A stretch of 64,000 bases of DNA from Datura wrightii. Taxonomy: Eukaryota; Streptophyta; Magnoliopsida; Solanales; Solanaceae. The stretch is from the NCBI GenBank assembly GCA_035772735.1, contig JASDFA010000027.1, positions 37,616,001 through 37,680,000 on the forward strand, read 5' to 3'. Within the stretch, counting starts at the first letter, position 1, and every line of letters starts with the position of its first letter. Both the position numbers and the translations under genes were made by a program. The notes below the pieces were generated by a model. It had not been told where the DNA came from. It ran no database searches and worked only from the letters and a program-made list of their open reading frames with translations. Shown here one piece after another: positions 23,743 to 35,194 of the stretch.

Positions 23743-24137
23743 ATCCTAGTCCTTGAAAATTCCCACCGTAGCTCTCCAAATCGTGCTTTAGGCTTATGGG
23801 ATAAAACCTCTGGAACTCCACTTAAAACCCATTTACTACCTCCCATATTCCACTGCAGCAGTCACATTTCCACTATAGCGGACCCACTATAGAGCCCAAG
23901 ACGCCAACACAGTGGATCCGGTGGTAATTCTCCTGATTTGGTACAACGACCTTCGACCGTGGTAACGGTCTCGCTGCAGCAGCCCCTCGGTAACTAGTAG
24001 CTCCCATTTCCTGCACACAGACCATTCCTTAATTTAAAAATTACACTAACACTCACACAACACCTTACTTTCAACAACCTAGGCAAGAGGGGTGTTTCTG
24101 ACTTATTCCCCCTCCTAGTGACAGACAGGTCATTACA
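23743..24137 (-). mobile_element. Element E left LTR, part 2
   Basis: Continues the LTR interrupted at 6208 and ends GGTCATTACA. It includes the uninterrupted version (about 23875-23892) of the site where element A is inserted in E's other LTR: ...CACATTTCCACTATAGCGGACCC here versus CTGAAGTGG and AGCGGACCC around A. Confidence 0.75.
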
Positions 24138-24189
24138 TTAGATATCCATTAAAATACAATTCATCCTTGAATGACCTACAAAAGCGAGA

Positions 24190-25505
24190 AAAGAGACATA
24201 CCGAATTCTATAAATAGTTGGGGATATTTGTTCTTCATGTCTACCTTGGTCTCCCAAGTGGCTTCCTTTAAAGGACGGTTCTTCCACTAGACCTTTACCA
24301 TTGCAATCTCCTTTGATCTCAACTTGCAGACCTCTTTATCTACTATGGCCACGAACTCCTCCTCATACAAAAAGTTCTCACCAAGAAACACTGAATCCCA
24401 TTTGATTATGTAAGACTCATCCCTATGGTATTTCTTCTACATAGAGACATGAAATGTTGGATGTAGTCCTGACAATCCTGGTGGCAAAGGTAATTTATAA
24501 GCTACCTACCCCATACGTTGAAGAATCTTGAATGGCCCAATGTATCTCAGGCTAAGTTTGCCCCACTTCTCAAATCTCATCACCCTCTTCAAGGGGAAGA
24601 CCTTGCGCAACACTTGCTCTTCCACCAAGTTTGCCCCACTTCTCAAATCTCATCACCCTCTTCAAGGGGAAGACCCTGCGCAACACTTGCTCTTCCACCA
24701 TAAACTCCATATCTCTCACCTTTTTTTCTGCATATTATTTCTATCTGCTTTAGCAGCCACCAGTCACTCTTGAATCACCCAAACCTTTTCCAAGGACTCC
24801 TTAAGCAAGTTAGTGCCCCAAGGTCTCACCTCAAATACATTGAACCAATTGATTGGAGACCTACATTTCCTCCCATATAGAGTTTTGAATGGAGCCATGC
24901 CAATGATCGAGTGGTAGCTATTATTGTAAGAAAATTCTGACAAAGGCTAAAACTTATCCCAATGGCCATCAAAATATATCACATAGGCCTAAAACATGTC
25001 TTTTAACACCTGAATTATTCTCTCTGGTTGGCCATCTGTCTACGGGTGGAAGGCAATGCTCAAGTCCAACCTGGCACCTACTTCGACCTACAAGGTCCTC
25101 AAGAAGTGGGAGGTGAACTATGTAACCTTGTTTGAGACAATCAAGACTAGCACCTCATGCAACTGAATCACCTATTTCAAATATAGTTTGTCCAGTCTCT
25201 CAACATTTTAAGTCACTTGAACAGGTAAGAAATCGGCAAACTTATTTAGTCTGTCAATAATGTCCCAAATAGAGTCAAATTTCCCCAATGTCTTTGGAAG
25301 ACCAACTACGAAGTCCATCTCTATCCGCTCCCACTTTCACTTTGGGGTACTCCGCTAGACTTCTGATGCTCATACTTCACTTGCTGACAGTTTAGGAACT
25401 GGGCAATATGCTCAACAATGTTCCTCTTCATCTTGCCTCACCAATAGTATCGCTTCAGGTTGATACATTTAAGTAACCCCATGATGGATAGATTACCTGC
25501 TAATG
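24190..25505 (-). pseudogene. Element E integrase and chromodomain relic
   Basis: Minus-strand pol 3' part with many stops. From its C-terminus: a chromodomain end TWETKVDMKNKYPQLF (about 24205-24260), a broken integrase core, and the zinc-finger end NCQQVKYEHQK (about 25360-25395), in which the first cysteine of CxxC is replaced (AQFLNCQQ). A 73-bp tandem duplication (24554-24699) adds a further frameshift. Upstream domains (RT, RNase H, protease, gag) are missing: at about 25505 the sequence switches to unrelated LTR-like DNA. More decayed than A, C or G, so E is the oldest layer. Confidence 0.75.
24554..24699. repeat. Tandem duplication, 2 x 73 bp
   Basis: Copies at 24554-24626 and 24627-24699 start AAGTTTGCCCC and end CTTCCACC. 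I see one difference (T/C) between them, so the duplication is recent compared with the decay of the host element. Confidence 0.9.
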
Positions 25506-26421
25506 CTCAAACTCACACTTTCTGGCAATGTATAAAGCAGACATTGTCAATAAAGAACCCAACAAAGAAGTTGGGGTTGAATCCAAAAGGAATAAGGTAA
25601 GATCTAGACTAATGTCGGTACTTAAACTTGTTGGTAAGTTATCTCCAAATTAGGGGGTTTCAAAGAAAAACAATATTAAAGCAAGATTATAATTGTGGTT
25701 GTTATCAAGATTTTAAAATAACTAGGGTAAGTGTTTCCCATGGGTTCATAATTACTTCAGGTATACACAGGTGATCAATCCCAATGTTACTTGTAGAAGT
25801 GATAACTAGGGTTCATCCAAATGACTGGTTCATCCCTATTGAATGACTCTACTCAATCACGGGGTCACGTCTCATGAGCGATTTCTTTCTAACCATTATC
25901 AATTTGTTCCAAATTTAACTATCCTGCGACCATAGGCCAAGTTAATACAATGATCATAAAGACCAAAGATTTATTGTAATTTTTTTTTCTAATCTCTACT
26001 TCTCTAGGTTTAAGCAAGTAAAGAATTCGGGTAAGTCTTAACGTTGTACACCGTTAAGAAACGTTTAAAGATGAATGTAATACAATACAAACGTTTAGCA
26101 TTGGTTTTGAATCACTTTTGTATAACCCTATTTCGTTAATCCACCATGGTTCCCACAATCCTAGTTGTGGAGGTTTTAGCCTCTCATGATTGTAAGATTA
26201 TATTTTTCATTCATAGACAAATACATAATCAAATACTTACAACAATAATTGGAAGAAAACCTACTTTGAATATCAATGAATAATCTCAAGAACAATTGAT
26301 GAAATCAAGTGTTGATCCTAAGAATTGCTCTCCAAAACGTGATAAAAATTCACAAATAATACTTTTCACATGACTCTACTACTTTCTTTCTAGATTATTC
26401 TTCTAAAATAAAACATAAAAG

Positions 26422-26431
26422 GTATTTATAA
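26422..26431 (-). promoter_or_regulatory. TATA box in L
   Basis: TTTATAAATA on the minus strand, with the dyad array immediately upstream in that orientation. Matches the arrangement in the I and J LTRs. Confidence 0.45.
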
Positions 26432-26459
26432 AGACATTAGAAACCTTTTCCTAAGCTAA

Positions 26460-26889
26460 TAGGGAATTTTCATTATCTGGCGCCGGCCTGTCTCCCGGCT
26501 GAACCTATGACCGGTAACTGGATTGTGCAGGTCGTACCTGCCTCTCGTACATCCTTGGCTACTGCAGATTTGTCTAAGTATTGGCAACTGGTACGACTCA
26601 TACCATGGTCCTACAAGTCATACAATCCATCCATGGCTTGTCCCTGAGAACTTTGACATCTTCTAAAGTTTTCCACAACTCCTATGACTCGTACTGCTTG
26701 TTTTGTTTGAAGTTCTGCCAAGTCTTTAAGAATCACTAAAGCTCACCATGGCTCATGGTATGGGTCGTAAGTGGTTTCTATGATCCGTGGGTTCGACCCG
26801 TACCAAGAGACTGCCATGATGCAAATTTCTTTGAAGATTTCCACGACTCCAGTTACGGCTCGTACCATATTGGTACGGCTCATACTGAG
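26460..26889. repeat. Dyad-motif array in L (GTACGA type)
   Basis: Examples are GGTACGACTCATACC at 26590-26604 (one transition from perfect symmetry) and CGTACCA-TAT-TGGTACG with perfect arms at 26861-26867 and 26871-26877. Further copies contain TCGTAC or CATGG variants. Confidence 0.7.
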
Positions 26890-27577
26890 AGTCATAACGT
26901 TTTACTCCAAACTCTGATTGATGCAAGGTCAGATGCGTTGGAAAGAAAACTTAAAGAGATTCAATTTGATATGTTGAATCACCCAAAAGCACTTTGTAAG
27001 ATGGGAACTATGTTCATTTGAAGTTGACCCTTGTAAGAACTTATATGAAAACTCAATCGTTAAGAAAGCTCTCAACTCAACTTTGTACCAGAGGTTCCTT
27101 ATGGTCTTAATTTGCATCCATTCCACTTGTCATACTTGGGAATTGATCTTAACAACTCGTCTCCATAATTTCACTAGGATCTAGTCTATCCATATATCTA
27201 GAATGGCTCTAAACTTAGCCAGAAATTTTCAACACCCTGGCAGAACCAACAACCCAATCCAATGGGCCATGGTACCACACAACAGACCGTTGGTCTGTCT
27301 GTTGGTTTTTCCCATTCTTCCATCGAAATTCTCTAAATCTATTCCAACAACCATAACGAACGGCCCATTCAACCAAGCTACGGTCCATACAATCCCCTCA
27401 TGGGTTCTGCGTAAATTTCTTAAAGTTTTCTGGACACCAAACAATGAGCACCTCCAACAACCTATTGGACCTTACAACTAATTGTACTGAGGTTCGTTGT
27501 TTGGTTCTACTATTGTTTTCCTTCTTTTTTCTACCGTAAGCCTTAGGTCTGATCTAAGAAACTTTTGGGGTGTTACA
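26890..27577 (-). mobile_element. Element K left LTR portion
   Basis: Aligns with right-LTR bases from about 32278 to 32955, both ending TTTTGGGGTGTTACA. It includes a dyad cluster of the CAACG/CCGTTGG type (27230-27480). The rest of the LTR to the left is replaced by L sequence. The open frames at 27203-27481 lie in the dyad cluster and are not genes. Confidence 0.75.
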
Positions 27578-27592
27578 ATATCTCCCCCTTGG
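27578..27592 (-). promoter_or_regulatory. Polypurine tract of element K
   Basis: Reads AAGGGGGAGATAT next to the LTR on the minus strand. Confidence 0.75.
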
Positions 27593-27899
27593 GAATATTT
27601 GTCCTCAAATGGAGACTAAATAAGCTAAAAAGGTAGGGAAAGAGCTGTAATTCCCAAAACTATACGACATGAACTAAATACTAATGGAGTGACTGACTCC
27701 AAACTAAGATATATAGCTGAACTGAATTCTCAAATTATACATGCATTCTAAGATATGATAATAACTGAAGGACATGAAGCTGACATGAAAATAAGTAGGG
27801 TACTAAGGAGAAATTGTTTCCTTTTAAGATGGAACAAAGAGGGTAAGAAAGGAGTTGTAAATCCCATAACTTCTTTATGATATATGAATAGGTGGCCTT

Positions 27900-28230
27900 A
27901 ACTGAATTTGGTTTCCCAAGTAGTTCCTCCTACTAGCTGATTGTTCCTTAAAACCTTCACCGAAACCACTTCCTTATTTTCCCCAACTTACGATCTTGAC
28001 GGTCAAGAATCTCAACTGGAACCTCATTTTAAAAGAGACTATCATCCTCACCAACACCTCATCACCCCCTTCATGGGTGAAGTTTTTAGAGACACCTTAT
28101 TAGCTGCACCATCTTCCTTGAATACCACCACACCATCCAAACCTATCACTAAAATCATCTTACGACTCCTCTGTAGCATATACCATCTAAGAATTTCCCT
28201 GTCGCCCTAGTAGGACTAAAAACTATATCT
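27900..28230 (-). pseudogene. Element K integrase C-terminus and chromodomain remnant
   Basis: On the minus strand a chromodomain-like end (VSVKVLRNNQLVGGTTWETK) can be read at about 27912-27975, preceded by a degraded DRQ..KL linker and a GEDDSLL-type segment. Nothing of the integrase catalytic core remains. Frames are broken. Confidence 0.65.
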
Positions 28231-28959
28231 CATGAACTTCTACATACTTAGCATCTAAGGTATAAATAGAAAGCCATTTTGAATATCAATCATTCCTGTT
28301 ATGGGTGAACATACACATGGCTTAGAGTAAAGAAATTGCAAGCACGAATTATCCAAGAAACCTAGTCTACGCATACACATGATGTAGCATGATCTGCCGA
28401 ACCGTTAAGGAGAATATGAGGGATTGGGTTAATGGAGCTGAGCATATTGTGAGACATGATTCTATACATAACAAGTTTCATGACATGAAGCTGAAATTTT
28501 CAGAATCATGGAGTAAGATTGGAATCACTGTCTGAAGCGGTTATCTATAATTCTAGGAGTCTAAACATAAGCATAAGTAGAATGTAGTGTCAACTGTAAC
28601 ACAAGAGAAAATAGCTGAATAGGAAGGATTGACATCCCATAGCTGCTATTTCTGGAGCCCTTCTACTAGAACACTTAGGACTTGACTTGGCCTTCTTAAC
28701 TTACCATCTCATCCTTAGTTTAAAGTCATCATTCTCAGGCTCATAGATCCTTTCTTAAGTATAGGTTAACATCAGTAAATCTTGAATTCTCATTCACCCT
28801 GAAAGCTATCACTAAAGGCTTCATACTTATAACCATTTCATATTAGCCATGGGATAATTCTCATACTGGCATTCTAAAGGCATCTCATACCTTATATTGT
28901 GGCTCCCGAACCTAACAACATGCAAGGATCAAAATAAAAAGTTCCTAACATACCTGCGA
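28231..28959. other. Filler inside element K
   Basis: About 730 bp between the chromodomain remnant and gag, without recognisable domain. It occupies the place of protease to integrase in complete relatives. Confidence 0.4.
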
Positions 28960-29676
28960 CTATATTTGGAGTTGTCTTCCATCTGCACTAGATGTTGTGC
29001 CCTGGTGAGATGGGCGAGCTACTAGAGCTGTTGGAGTGGTGGGCTGAGTCTTCCCACATCCAGCTAAAGGGCAATTCTTTATTTTATGACCTAATTGACC
29101 ACATCCAAAACATCCTTTCTTATCGAGCACACAGTTATCGGGGTGGCTCCTTCCACATTTCTCACAAGTAGGGCGACCTGACAAGGCTGTAGAAGAGATA
29201 TCTGAGGCTCTACCTTTGCCCCATTTGGTTGTTGGGAAATCTCTGTGTTTATGGCCCGACTTGTCGCAACAAAAGCAACTGCCTAAACCAGCCATGCATT
29301 CTCCCAAATGGTTCTTCACACAATTCTAGCAAGTTGGGTATGTAATCTCCCTTACTCTGTTGGGAATACCCCAAGTCTCCTGTCCTTGCTCTCTTGCTAC
29401 CCTTTTCTTCTCCCTTTAACTTTTCATCCACTTTCGGATCGTGAACTCCTTTTTATGACGTTCTGAAACCTAGTAGCTATCGTCTCTTTGGTAGGGTTCC
29501 CAAGTGCAACTTCCTACTGGTTAAGCTGAGTGGTTGTGGCCCGTGTTCACACTCTGAGGGCATCCCTGAGCTCCACATCCATCACTTTCCCATTAAGGGG
29601 GCATACTGGAGTTGGTGGGGCTGGTGGATTCCCGTTACTTCTTCCTCTTCCACTATCTCTTTTGGGAGGCAATGTC
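28960..29676 (-). pseudogene. Element K gag with two zinc-binding modules
   Basis: Minus-strand gag relic. The 3' part (28960-29319) is open and carries two CCHC-type modules in tandem. The first (29236-29277) reads CFCCDKSGHKHRDF, where the last ligand is Phe instead of Cys. The second (29071-29112) reads CFGCGQLGHKIKNC and is complete. Each is preceded by an HLGEC or HPDNC mini-motif. The 5' part, up to a P-P-K-rich start near 29670, has frameshifts and has lost its ATG by an inserted base (ATTGCC). Gag would bind and package element RNA. Relatives B, A and G show only one such module. Confidence 0.75.
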
Positions 29677-31742
29677 TGTGAACGCGTAAAGCACAAGTTA
29701 GAAGAGAAACTTTAGAGTTTACACTCTATTGCACGATAAGAATAATGAAAGAGAGGAATTTTCCTAAAAATACCTTGTAGCCTCCCCTTATAAGTGGCGC
29801 GCTTCACACCCATAAAAAGTACTCTACTTGACGCGACTTTCAGACATCCTAGGATACTCTAAATCTAGTGCTCTGATACTAAGTTTTTCATGATTCGAGT
29901 CTACACCCTAGATGAGACATGGTACTTGGTTCTACAAGTGACCCCAAGCTAACCCATGGTCTAACATCACACTGGTAAACTAAGTAAACATAAGCGGAAG
30001 CTGTAGAACAATAGTCATCTAAGTAAAACTATTTTGAAAAGAATAAACATAAGTATATTAAATACTAAACATATGTGTCTGAAAGCCATCTACTGACTGA
30101 CGAGTTGCTGGGACAAGCCCCCAGCTAACTCTAAAATCCAACAAAGTACTAAACTATTGAAAGGAAAACATCGCCCTACTATTGTTTGAATCGTCGGGAG
30201 GAACTATCGACAATGCTAAGGTTGGGAACATATGCTTGTATCACAATACAATACATCTTGGAAAGTATACATCAGTACTTTGAATGTACTGAGTAAGTGA
30301 GATATACATAAAGCATGGGACAGTAAGTACTAAATTGAAATAACATGAAATGACAAACTAATACTGAATACTGCTAAAAGCTAAGCTATAACTAATATGG
30401 TCAGTAATGACCTTGGCTGAAGGTCATAAACATGTCCTGGAACTGAGTAACTGAGCTGAACAAAATTGAAGCTGAGTTGAACTAATACTGAACTGAATTG
30501 AACTGACAAGTTAGAAGGTCTATAACCAACATATAACCATGTGAGCTAGATGTGGAGTTTGATGTATACACCCCATCTATAAGACCCAATATACGTATCT
30601 AAGGGTATAAAGGAATGAACTGTGAAAATCACTATATGGCCCATTTGAGCAAAAATAACCTACGGTGGCAACATAGTTTTGGGAACCTGGGTGCGCTGAA
30701 ATGCCGAACCTCTCGGTGCTAAGTCCTACTCCCCCTGGATAGTCCTGACATGACTACTACTACAAGCTAATAGCTTAAAACTGGGGCCCAAGACTAAGTT
30801 AGGGATACTTATCTGAAAGTACCCTAGGAGTCTTATTGGACCGGATTCTGTAACTGGTGTTAAAATATTAGCTAGAGCTACTTATCTGGAAGTGTCATAA
30901 CCGTCTAAAGAACTAACTAAAGCTGAAACTGGTGGTTCTAAGACAAGTCAGATCTACTTATCTAAAAGCGTCTTAACCGTCTAAAGAACTAACTGATAAC
31001 TTATAACTGAAAACTAATATCTGATAACTAGGAGGCATTACTGACACTTCAAGAACTGGTTATAGCCAAACTAATCAGCTAACATTTCTGTAAAACTCTA
31101 TGTGTTTTGAGTGTTTATTGAGACTCTGAGACTGAATATACCAAGATATTAACTTCTGTTCAAGTATCTACGCTAATCATTCATAACTCGAGTAACATCT
31201 ACCATATCAACATAACCTTTGTGTTTGAGTCCAAATCATGCAAGTTCTACCCTAAGTTATGATAACGATCAAGACTAAGGAACTTTTAGCTAACCAGAGG
31301 CTTGAGAGTCTAGGGAAATCATAGACATACTTTTCTTACAAAATTCATAGAATCATGAAACAAGAGCGTAATATAAGTTATGGGTTCTATACTCATGCAA
31401 ACTCATAGATTCAAAACTTACTTTAAACATATATACTGAAATCATGATAAAATAATGTTGATACTTCATAAGGGCCATAACTTGAAAATAGTACTAATTC
31501 ATGGTAAAATTCTAGAAATTATGCCACTATCACATCATATATCTAACTCATGAATTTTGGAGTAATTTCATAACCATATATGACTATTTATCATGGGGGT
31601 CTTGGGATCCATAAAAGACATGTGAAAATCATGCTTAGATTGAAACCCTAAGACATACTTTTCTAGAATTTAAGAAGTTAGAATTTTAACGTAAATTCGA
31701 TATACAAGGATGAAAGGAGATCCTTGTTGAAGTCCCACATAC
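29676..31742 (-). other. Predicted leader intron of element K
   Basis: Donor CAG|GTATGTGGG in the right LTR (intron starts 31742) and acceptor TTCACAG ahead of the gag start (intron ends 29676), 2,067 nt. Same arrangement as in A, B and G. Confidence 0.4.
29869..29883 (-). promoter_or_regulatory. Primer-binding site of element K (degraded)
   Basis: Minus strand reads CTTAGTATCAGAGCA; the second T-G step of TTGGTATCAGAGC has mutated. Two bases from the LTR. Confidence 0.65.
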
Positions 31743-32955
31743 CTGGTTGAATAATCTCTCTAAAGATCTTGAAGTTGATCCACCTTGGAGAGGAACCCTA
31801 GTTCTTGAGCCTTAAGAGAATGAAATCTGGAGTTTTCATAGTCTGCTTACGATCTGTTTATGAGTTGATTAGGAAATACTGAGAGGTTATACTAGGAAAA
31901 CCCCTTTAATTCATCCCTTAGGAGTCCCAAAACGACATCATTTAGGAGTTAAAAGCATAGGGTTTTGCCAAGATACCCCTGGACTGTCGATCTGGAAAAT
32001 TTTCTAAGAGAACCAATGACCAATCCAATGGGTCGTTGTTAGAAACAACCGGCCATTGGTCCAGACATTGCTGCTTCCCTTGCCTTCAAACCACTCTCTC
32101 GAACTTATTCAACGACCCAAACAACAACCAGTTGGATCAACCAATGGATCATTGAATCCTCTCATTAGTTTTGGACTAATTTTGGACCATTTCTCAAAAG
32201 TTGGATCCTATAGGCAGAAACAATGGGTCGTCCTTTCAACCAACGACCCATACTGTCGTTCATCCTATGTCTGGTGCTGCTTCACTAAACTAGTCATAAC
32301 CTTTTACTCCAAACTCCAATTGGCACAAGGTCGGATGCATTGGAAAGAAAGCACAAAGGGCTTCAATTTGATATATTGAATCACCCAAAAGCACCTTGTA
32401 AGATAGGAGCTATGTTTGTTTTAAGTTGACTCTTGCAAGAACTTATACGAAAACCCAATCGGTAAGAAAGCTCTCAACTCAACTTTGTACCAGAGGTTCC
32501 TTATGATCATAATTTGCATCCATTGCACTTGTCATACTTGGGAATTGATCTTAACATGTTGTGTCGATAATTTCACTAGGCTCTAGTCTATCCATATATC
32601 TAGAACGACTCTAAACTTTGCCAGAAATTTTCAAAACCTTCGTAGAACCAATTACCCAATCCAACCGGCCGTGGTACCACACAATGGACCGTTGGTCTAT
32701 CCGTTGGTTTTCTCCATTCTTCCATCAAAATTCTCTTAATTTATTCCAACAACCATAACGAACGACCTGTTCAACCGAGCTACGGTCTGTACAATCCCCT
32801 CGTGGGTTCTGGGAAAATTTCTTACAATTCTCTAGACACCAAACAACGAGCACCTCCAATGACCCGTTGGACCTTACAATGAACTATATTGAGGTTTGTT
32901 GTTTGGCTCTGGTATAAGCCTTGGGTCTGATCTAAGGAACTTTTGGGGTGTTACA
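29886..32955 (-). mobile_element. Element K right LTR (5' LTR by coding sense)
   Basis: 3,070 bp, longest LTR of the group. The half next to the primer site aligns with the G and B LTRs. The promoter-distal half has two dyad clusters (31990-32290 and 32640-32890) with CAACG...CGTTGG cores. The frame 32056-32379 lies in the first cluster and is rejected as a gene. Confidence 0.8.
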
Positions 32956-33259
32956 AGGAATCAATAACCTTCAACAACCAACCAAATTATGCTACTTTCA
33001 TAGTTCTAGGGTTTTTAACTTTCAAATCACCATTACAGAGCACTCATTGATTTTCGAGTGTTAAAGAATCACAGGATGGAAGGATCAACAAGAAAATCGT
33101 ACCTTGGAATACAAAATTTCCCTAGTCCTTGAATATTCATACCAGAGCTCTCCAACTTTGTGCCTTAGGTTTATGGGATAAAATCCCCGAAACCCCACTT
33201 CAAAACCCATTTACTGCCTCCCGTCATCTACAACAGCAGTCACATTTCCTCTGAAGTGG
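32956..33259 (-). mobile_element. Element E second LTR, fragment 1
   Basis: Aligns with E left LTR from about 6042 to 6208, then straight on to 23745-23886, with no trace of the B insertion. It is cut at 33259 by element A. Confidence 0.8.
33255..33259. repeat. Target-site duplication of element A (left, AGTGG)
   Basis: AGTGG here and AGCGG at 42541-42545 flank element A, four of five bases identical. The uninterrupted homologue near 23880 reads TAGCGG. Confidence 0.7.
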
Positions 33260-34977
33260 TGTTATACCCTGAAAGCCCAAAGATCAGACCCGACAGTTAA
33301 AATAGAAAAATATTAAAATCTGGCACCAGGTATCAGGACGGGTCGTGAGGTGACCCATGAGAGCAGCCCATGAGTCGTGATGTGACTCGTGGGGAGGCCA
33401 GGTGAGGAGTTTGGAAACTTGAGAAATGAGGTCCCTACAAGCATGAACACGACTCGTGGTCAGGACCCACGAGTCATTAGGTTATTAGTGGGGTGGGTGA
33501 GTATGAAAAAAGAAGGGAAAGAGATAGTGTACTTGACGCGAGGCCCCGATGAGTTCTGGTCAATCCCCATAATTCGTGGGGTGAGTCGTGACCAAGCAGG
33601 GAAAAAAATATCTGGGGCTAAGGCAGTGTACATCACGGATGGTGACCACGAGTCATGGTTATCTAGAACGAGTCGTTAAGTCAGCCATGACAAGCCCAGG
33701 AGACTTGAGAGGCAGTGTACCTCATGAGCTAAGCCACGAGTCGTGACCCTTGACGACGAATCATTACAGTTATTTCCTATGATTTTCCTAAGGGTGCTTC
33801 AGTAATTTCCTAACCGCTTAGATCCTAAACTAAGTCATTTTGGGTTATTTTGAGGGGATTTAGAGGGGCAAAATAGTTTTCCCCCTCATTCCCACTCACC
33901 TTCAGAAAACGAATACTGTAAGCTTTCCTCTTAAGAAGCTCTCAAACAAGACTAGGGTTTTTCTCCATTGCAGTAGTCCAAGCTTCCTTCTTCAAGAAAA
34001 TTCTAACTCAGGTATGTGGAAATTCAACAAGGGGATAGTTCTTCGCTTGTGTCCCCCAAAACCCTTCTCTAGTTCTCTATAAATTCTAGCCCTGAGCTTT
34101 CTAATGTGAAGTGAATATATGATAACTACATTGCCAGCGTAGGTTACTGTATTTATTGGCCTGTTTGGCCCCAGACTTTTATGATCACCTAGTTCATGCC
34201 TTTATACCCTGGAAAGGTATATTGGTCCTATGGTGGGGTGTATACATCGGACTCCATGTCTAGCTCATGTGGTTACATGTCAGTTATAGACTCTCCCACT
34301 AGTTATTCAGACCAGTTTTAGTTTAGTTCAAATCAGTATTCCAAATTTAGAACATTCTTTGACCATCAAATAGCGTCTTTTACACCACCTCAGTAGTTCA
34401 GTTGTTCAGTTCAGTAGATTTAGTTGGTCTTTGCATGTCTTTTCTGTTCTACATTTTCTTTTATTCATCCCATTGTGTTATGTTCCTCTCACTTACTCAG
34501 TACATTCAAAGTACTGACACATACATTAATGTTGTATTATTTTATGATATAACGACAGGATCTCAGTCTCAGCCCCGTTAGCCGACCCCTCACCGAAGAT
34601 CTCATCTATTCCAGTTGGTGAGTCCTCATCCTTTGAGGATGGAGATTTATTACTTCAGTTATACTTTCATTCCTATTTATTTAGATTTGGAGTTAGCTAG
34701 GGGCTTGTCCCAGCACCTCATCAATCTTAGTGGCTTTCAGACGTAGATTTTTTTCAGACTCAGATTGGTTGATCACACTTGTAGCTTTGTTGTAATATTT
34801 TCAAATATTATGAACCATTTTATTTCCCATAAGTATTTATATTTTTGCTTTAAACTTCTGCTGTATGTATTTGTATATTACTCAGAATGCTAGTGTATGA
34901 TAAACCTGGGGTTGACTTGGGGTCACATCTGACTTCAAGTGTCGTGTTCGTCCAAGGTGTAAACTCGGGCCATGACA
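33260..34977 (+). mobile_element. Element A 5' LTR (internally deleted)
   Basis: TGTTATACCCTGAAAG...GGGCCATGACA. Compared with the 3' LTR, about 808 bp corresponding to roughly 40883-41691 are missing at a junction near 34122. Dyad array at 33310-33770; the frame at 33389-33679 lies in it. Confidence 0.85.
33310..33770. repeat. Dyad-motif array in A 5' LTR
   Basis: Copies such as CCACGAGTCGTGA and CACGACTCGTGGTC, irregularly spaced, in the first third of the LTR. Confidence 0.75.
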
Positions 34978-35188
34978 AAGTTGGTATTAGAGCCATATTC
35001 AGAATATCCTCAGATGTCTAAAAGCCGCATCGAGTAGAGTCCTCTTCATGGTCGTGAAGCACTCCATACTTATCACGGGGAGGCTATGAGATGTTATTAG
35101 GAAAACTCCATTTTATTCATACTCTTTATTGTGTCTTGAACTTCAATTCTAGAATCATTCTCCTAATTCGTGCTTTGATTCGTTTTAG
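34012..35188 (+). other. Predicted leader intron of element A
   Basis: Donor ACTCAG|GTATGT in the LTR and acceptor TTCGTTTTAG|TG six bases before the gag ATG. It is 1,177 nt long because of the 5' LTR deletion; restoring that length gives about 2 kb as in B, G and K. Confidence 0.4.
34981..34995 (+). promoter_or_regulatory. Primer-binding site of element A
   Basis: TTGGTATTAGAGCCA, three bases after the LTR; one base from the TGGTATCAGAGCC match to initiator methionine tRNA. Confidence 0.8.
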
Positions 35189-35194
35189 TGAATC

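Larger units (their letters stand above)
25506..26889 (-). mobile_element. L: Athila-like LTR portion, minus strand
   Basis: Non-coding. It resembles the J LTR in order: a segment with GGGTTGAATCCAAAAGGAAT near the left end, a long AT-rich part, a minus-strand TATA box (TTTATAAATA, about 26422-26431), then a GC-rich dyad array (26460-26889) built on GGTACGA-N-TCGTACC. No left terminus or target duplication could be fixed. At about 26890 it passes directly into sequence homologous to the K right LTR, so the two may together form one chimeric LTR. Confidence 0.5.
26890..32955 (-). mobile_element. Element K: non-autonomous Ty3/gypsy chromovirus derivative
   Basis: Minus strand. Left LTR part (26890-27577), polypurine tract, a small chromodomain remnant, about 0.7 kb of filler, gag with two zinc modules, primer-binding site and a complete right LTR (29886-32955). 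The internal region is only about 2.3 kb, against about 5 kb in A and G: protease, RT, RNase H and most of integrase are absent. It is inserted in E's second LTR, whose sequence resumes with AGGAATCAAT at 32956. Confidence 0.75.

Noticed and set aside
33389..33679. Frames at 33389-33679 and 40149-40559 with similar protein sequence
   Set aside because: They are the same place in the two LTRs of element A, inside the dyad array. The similarity reflects LTR duplication, not coding selection.
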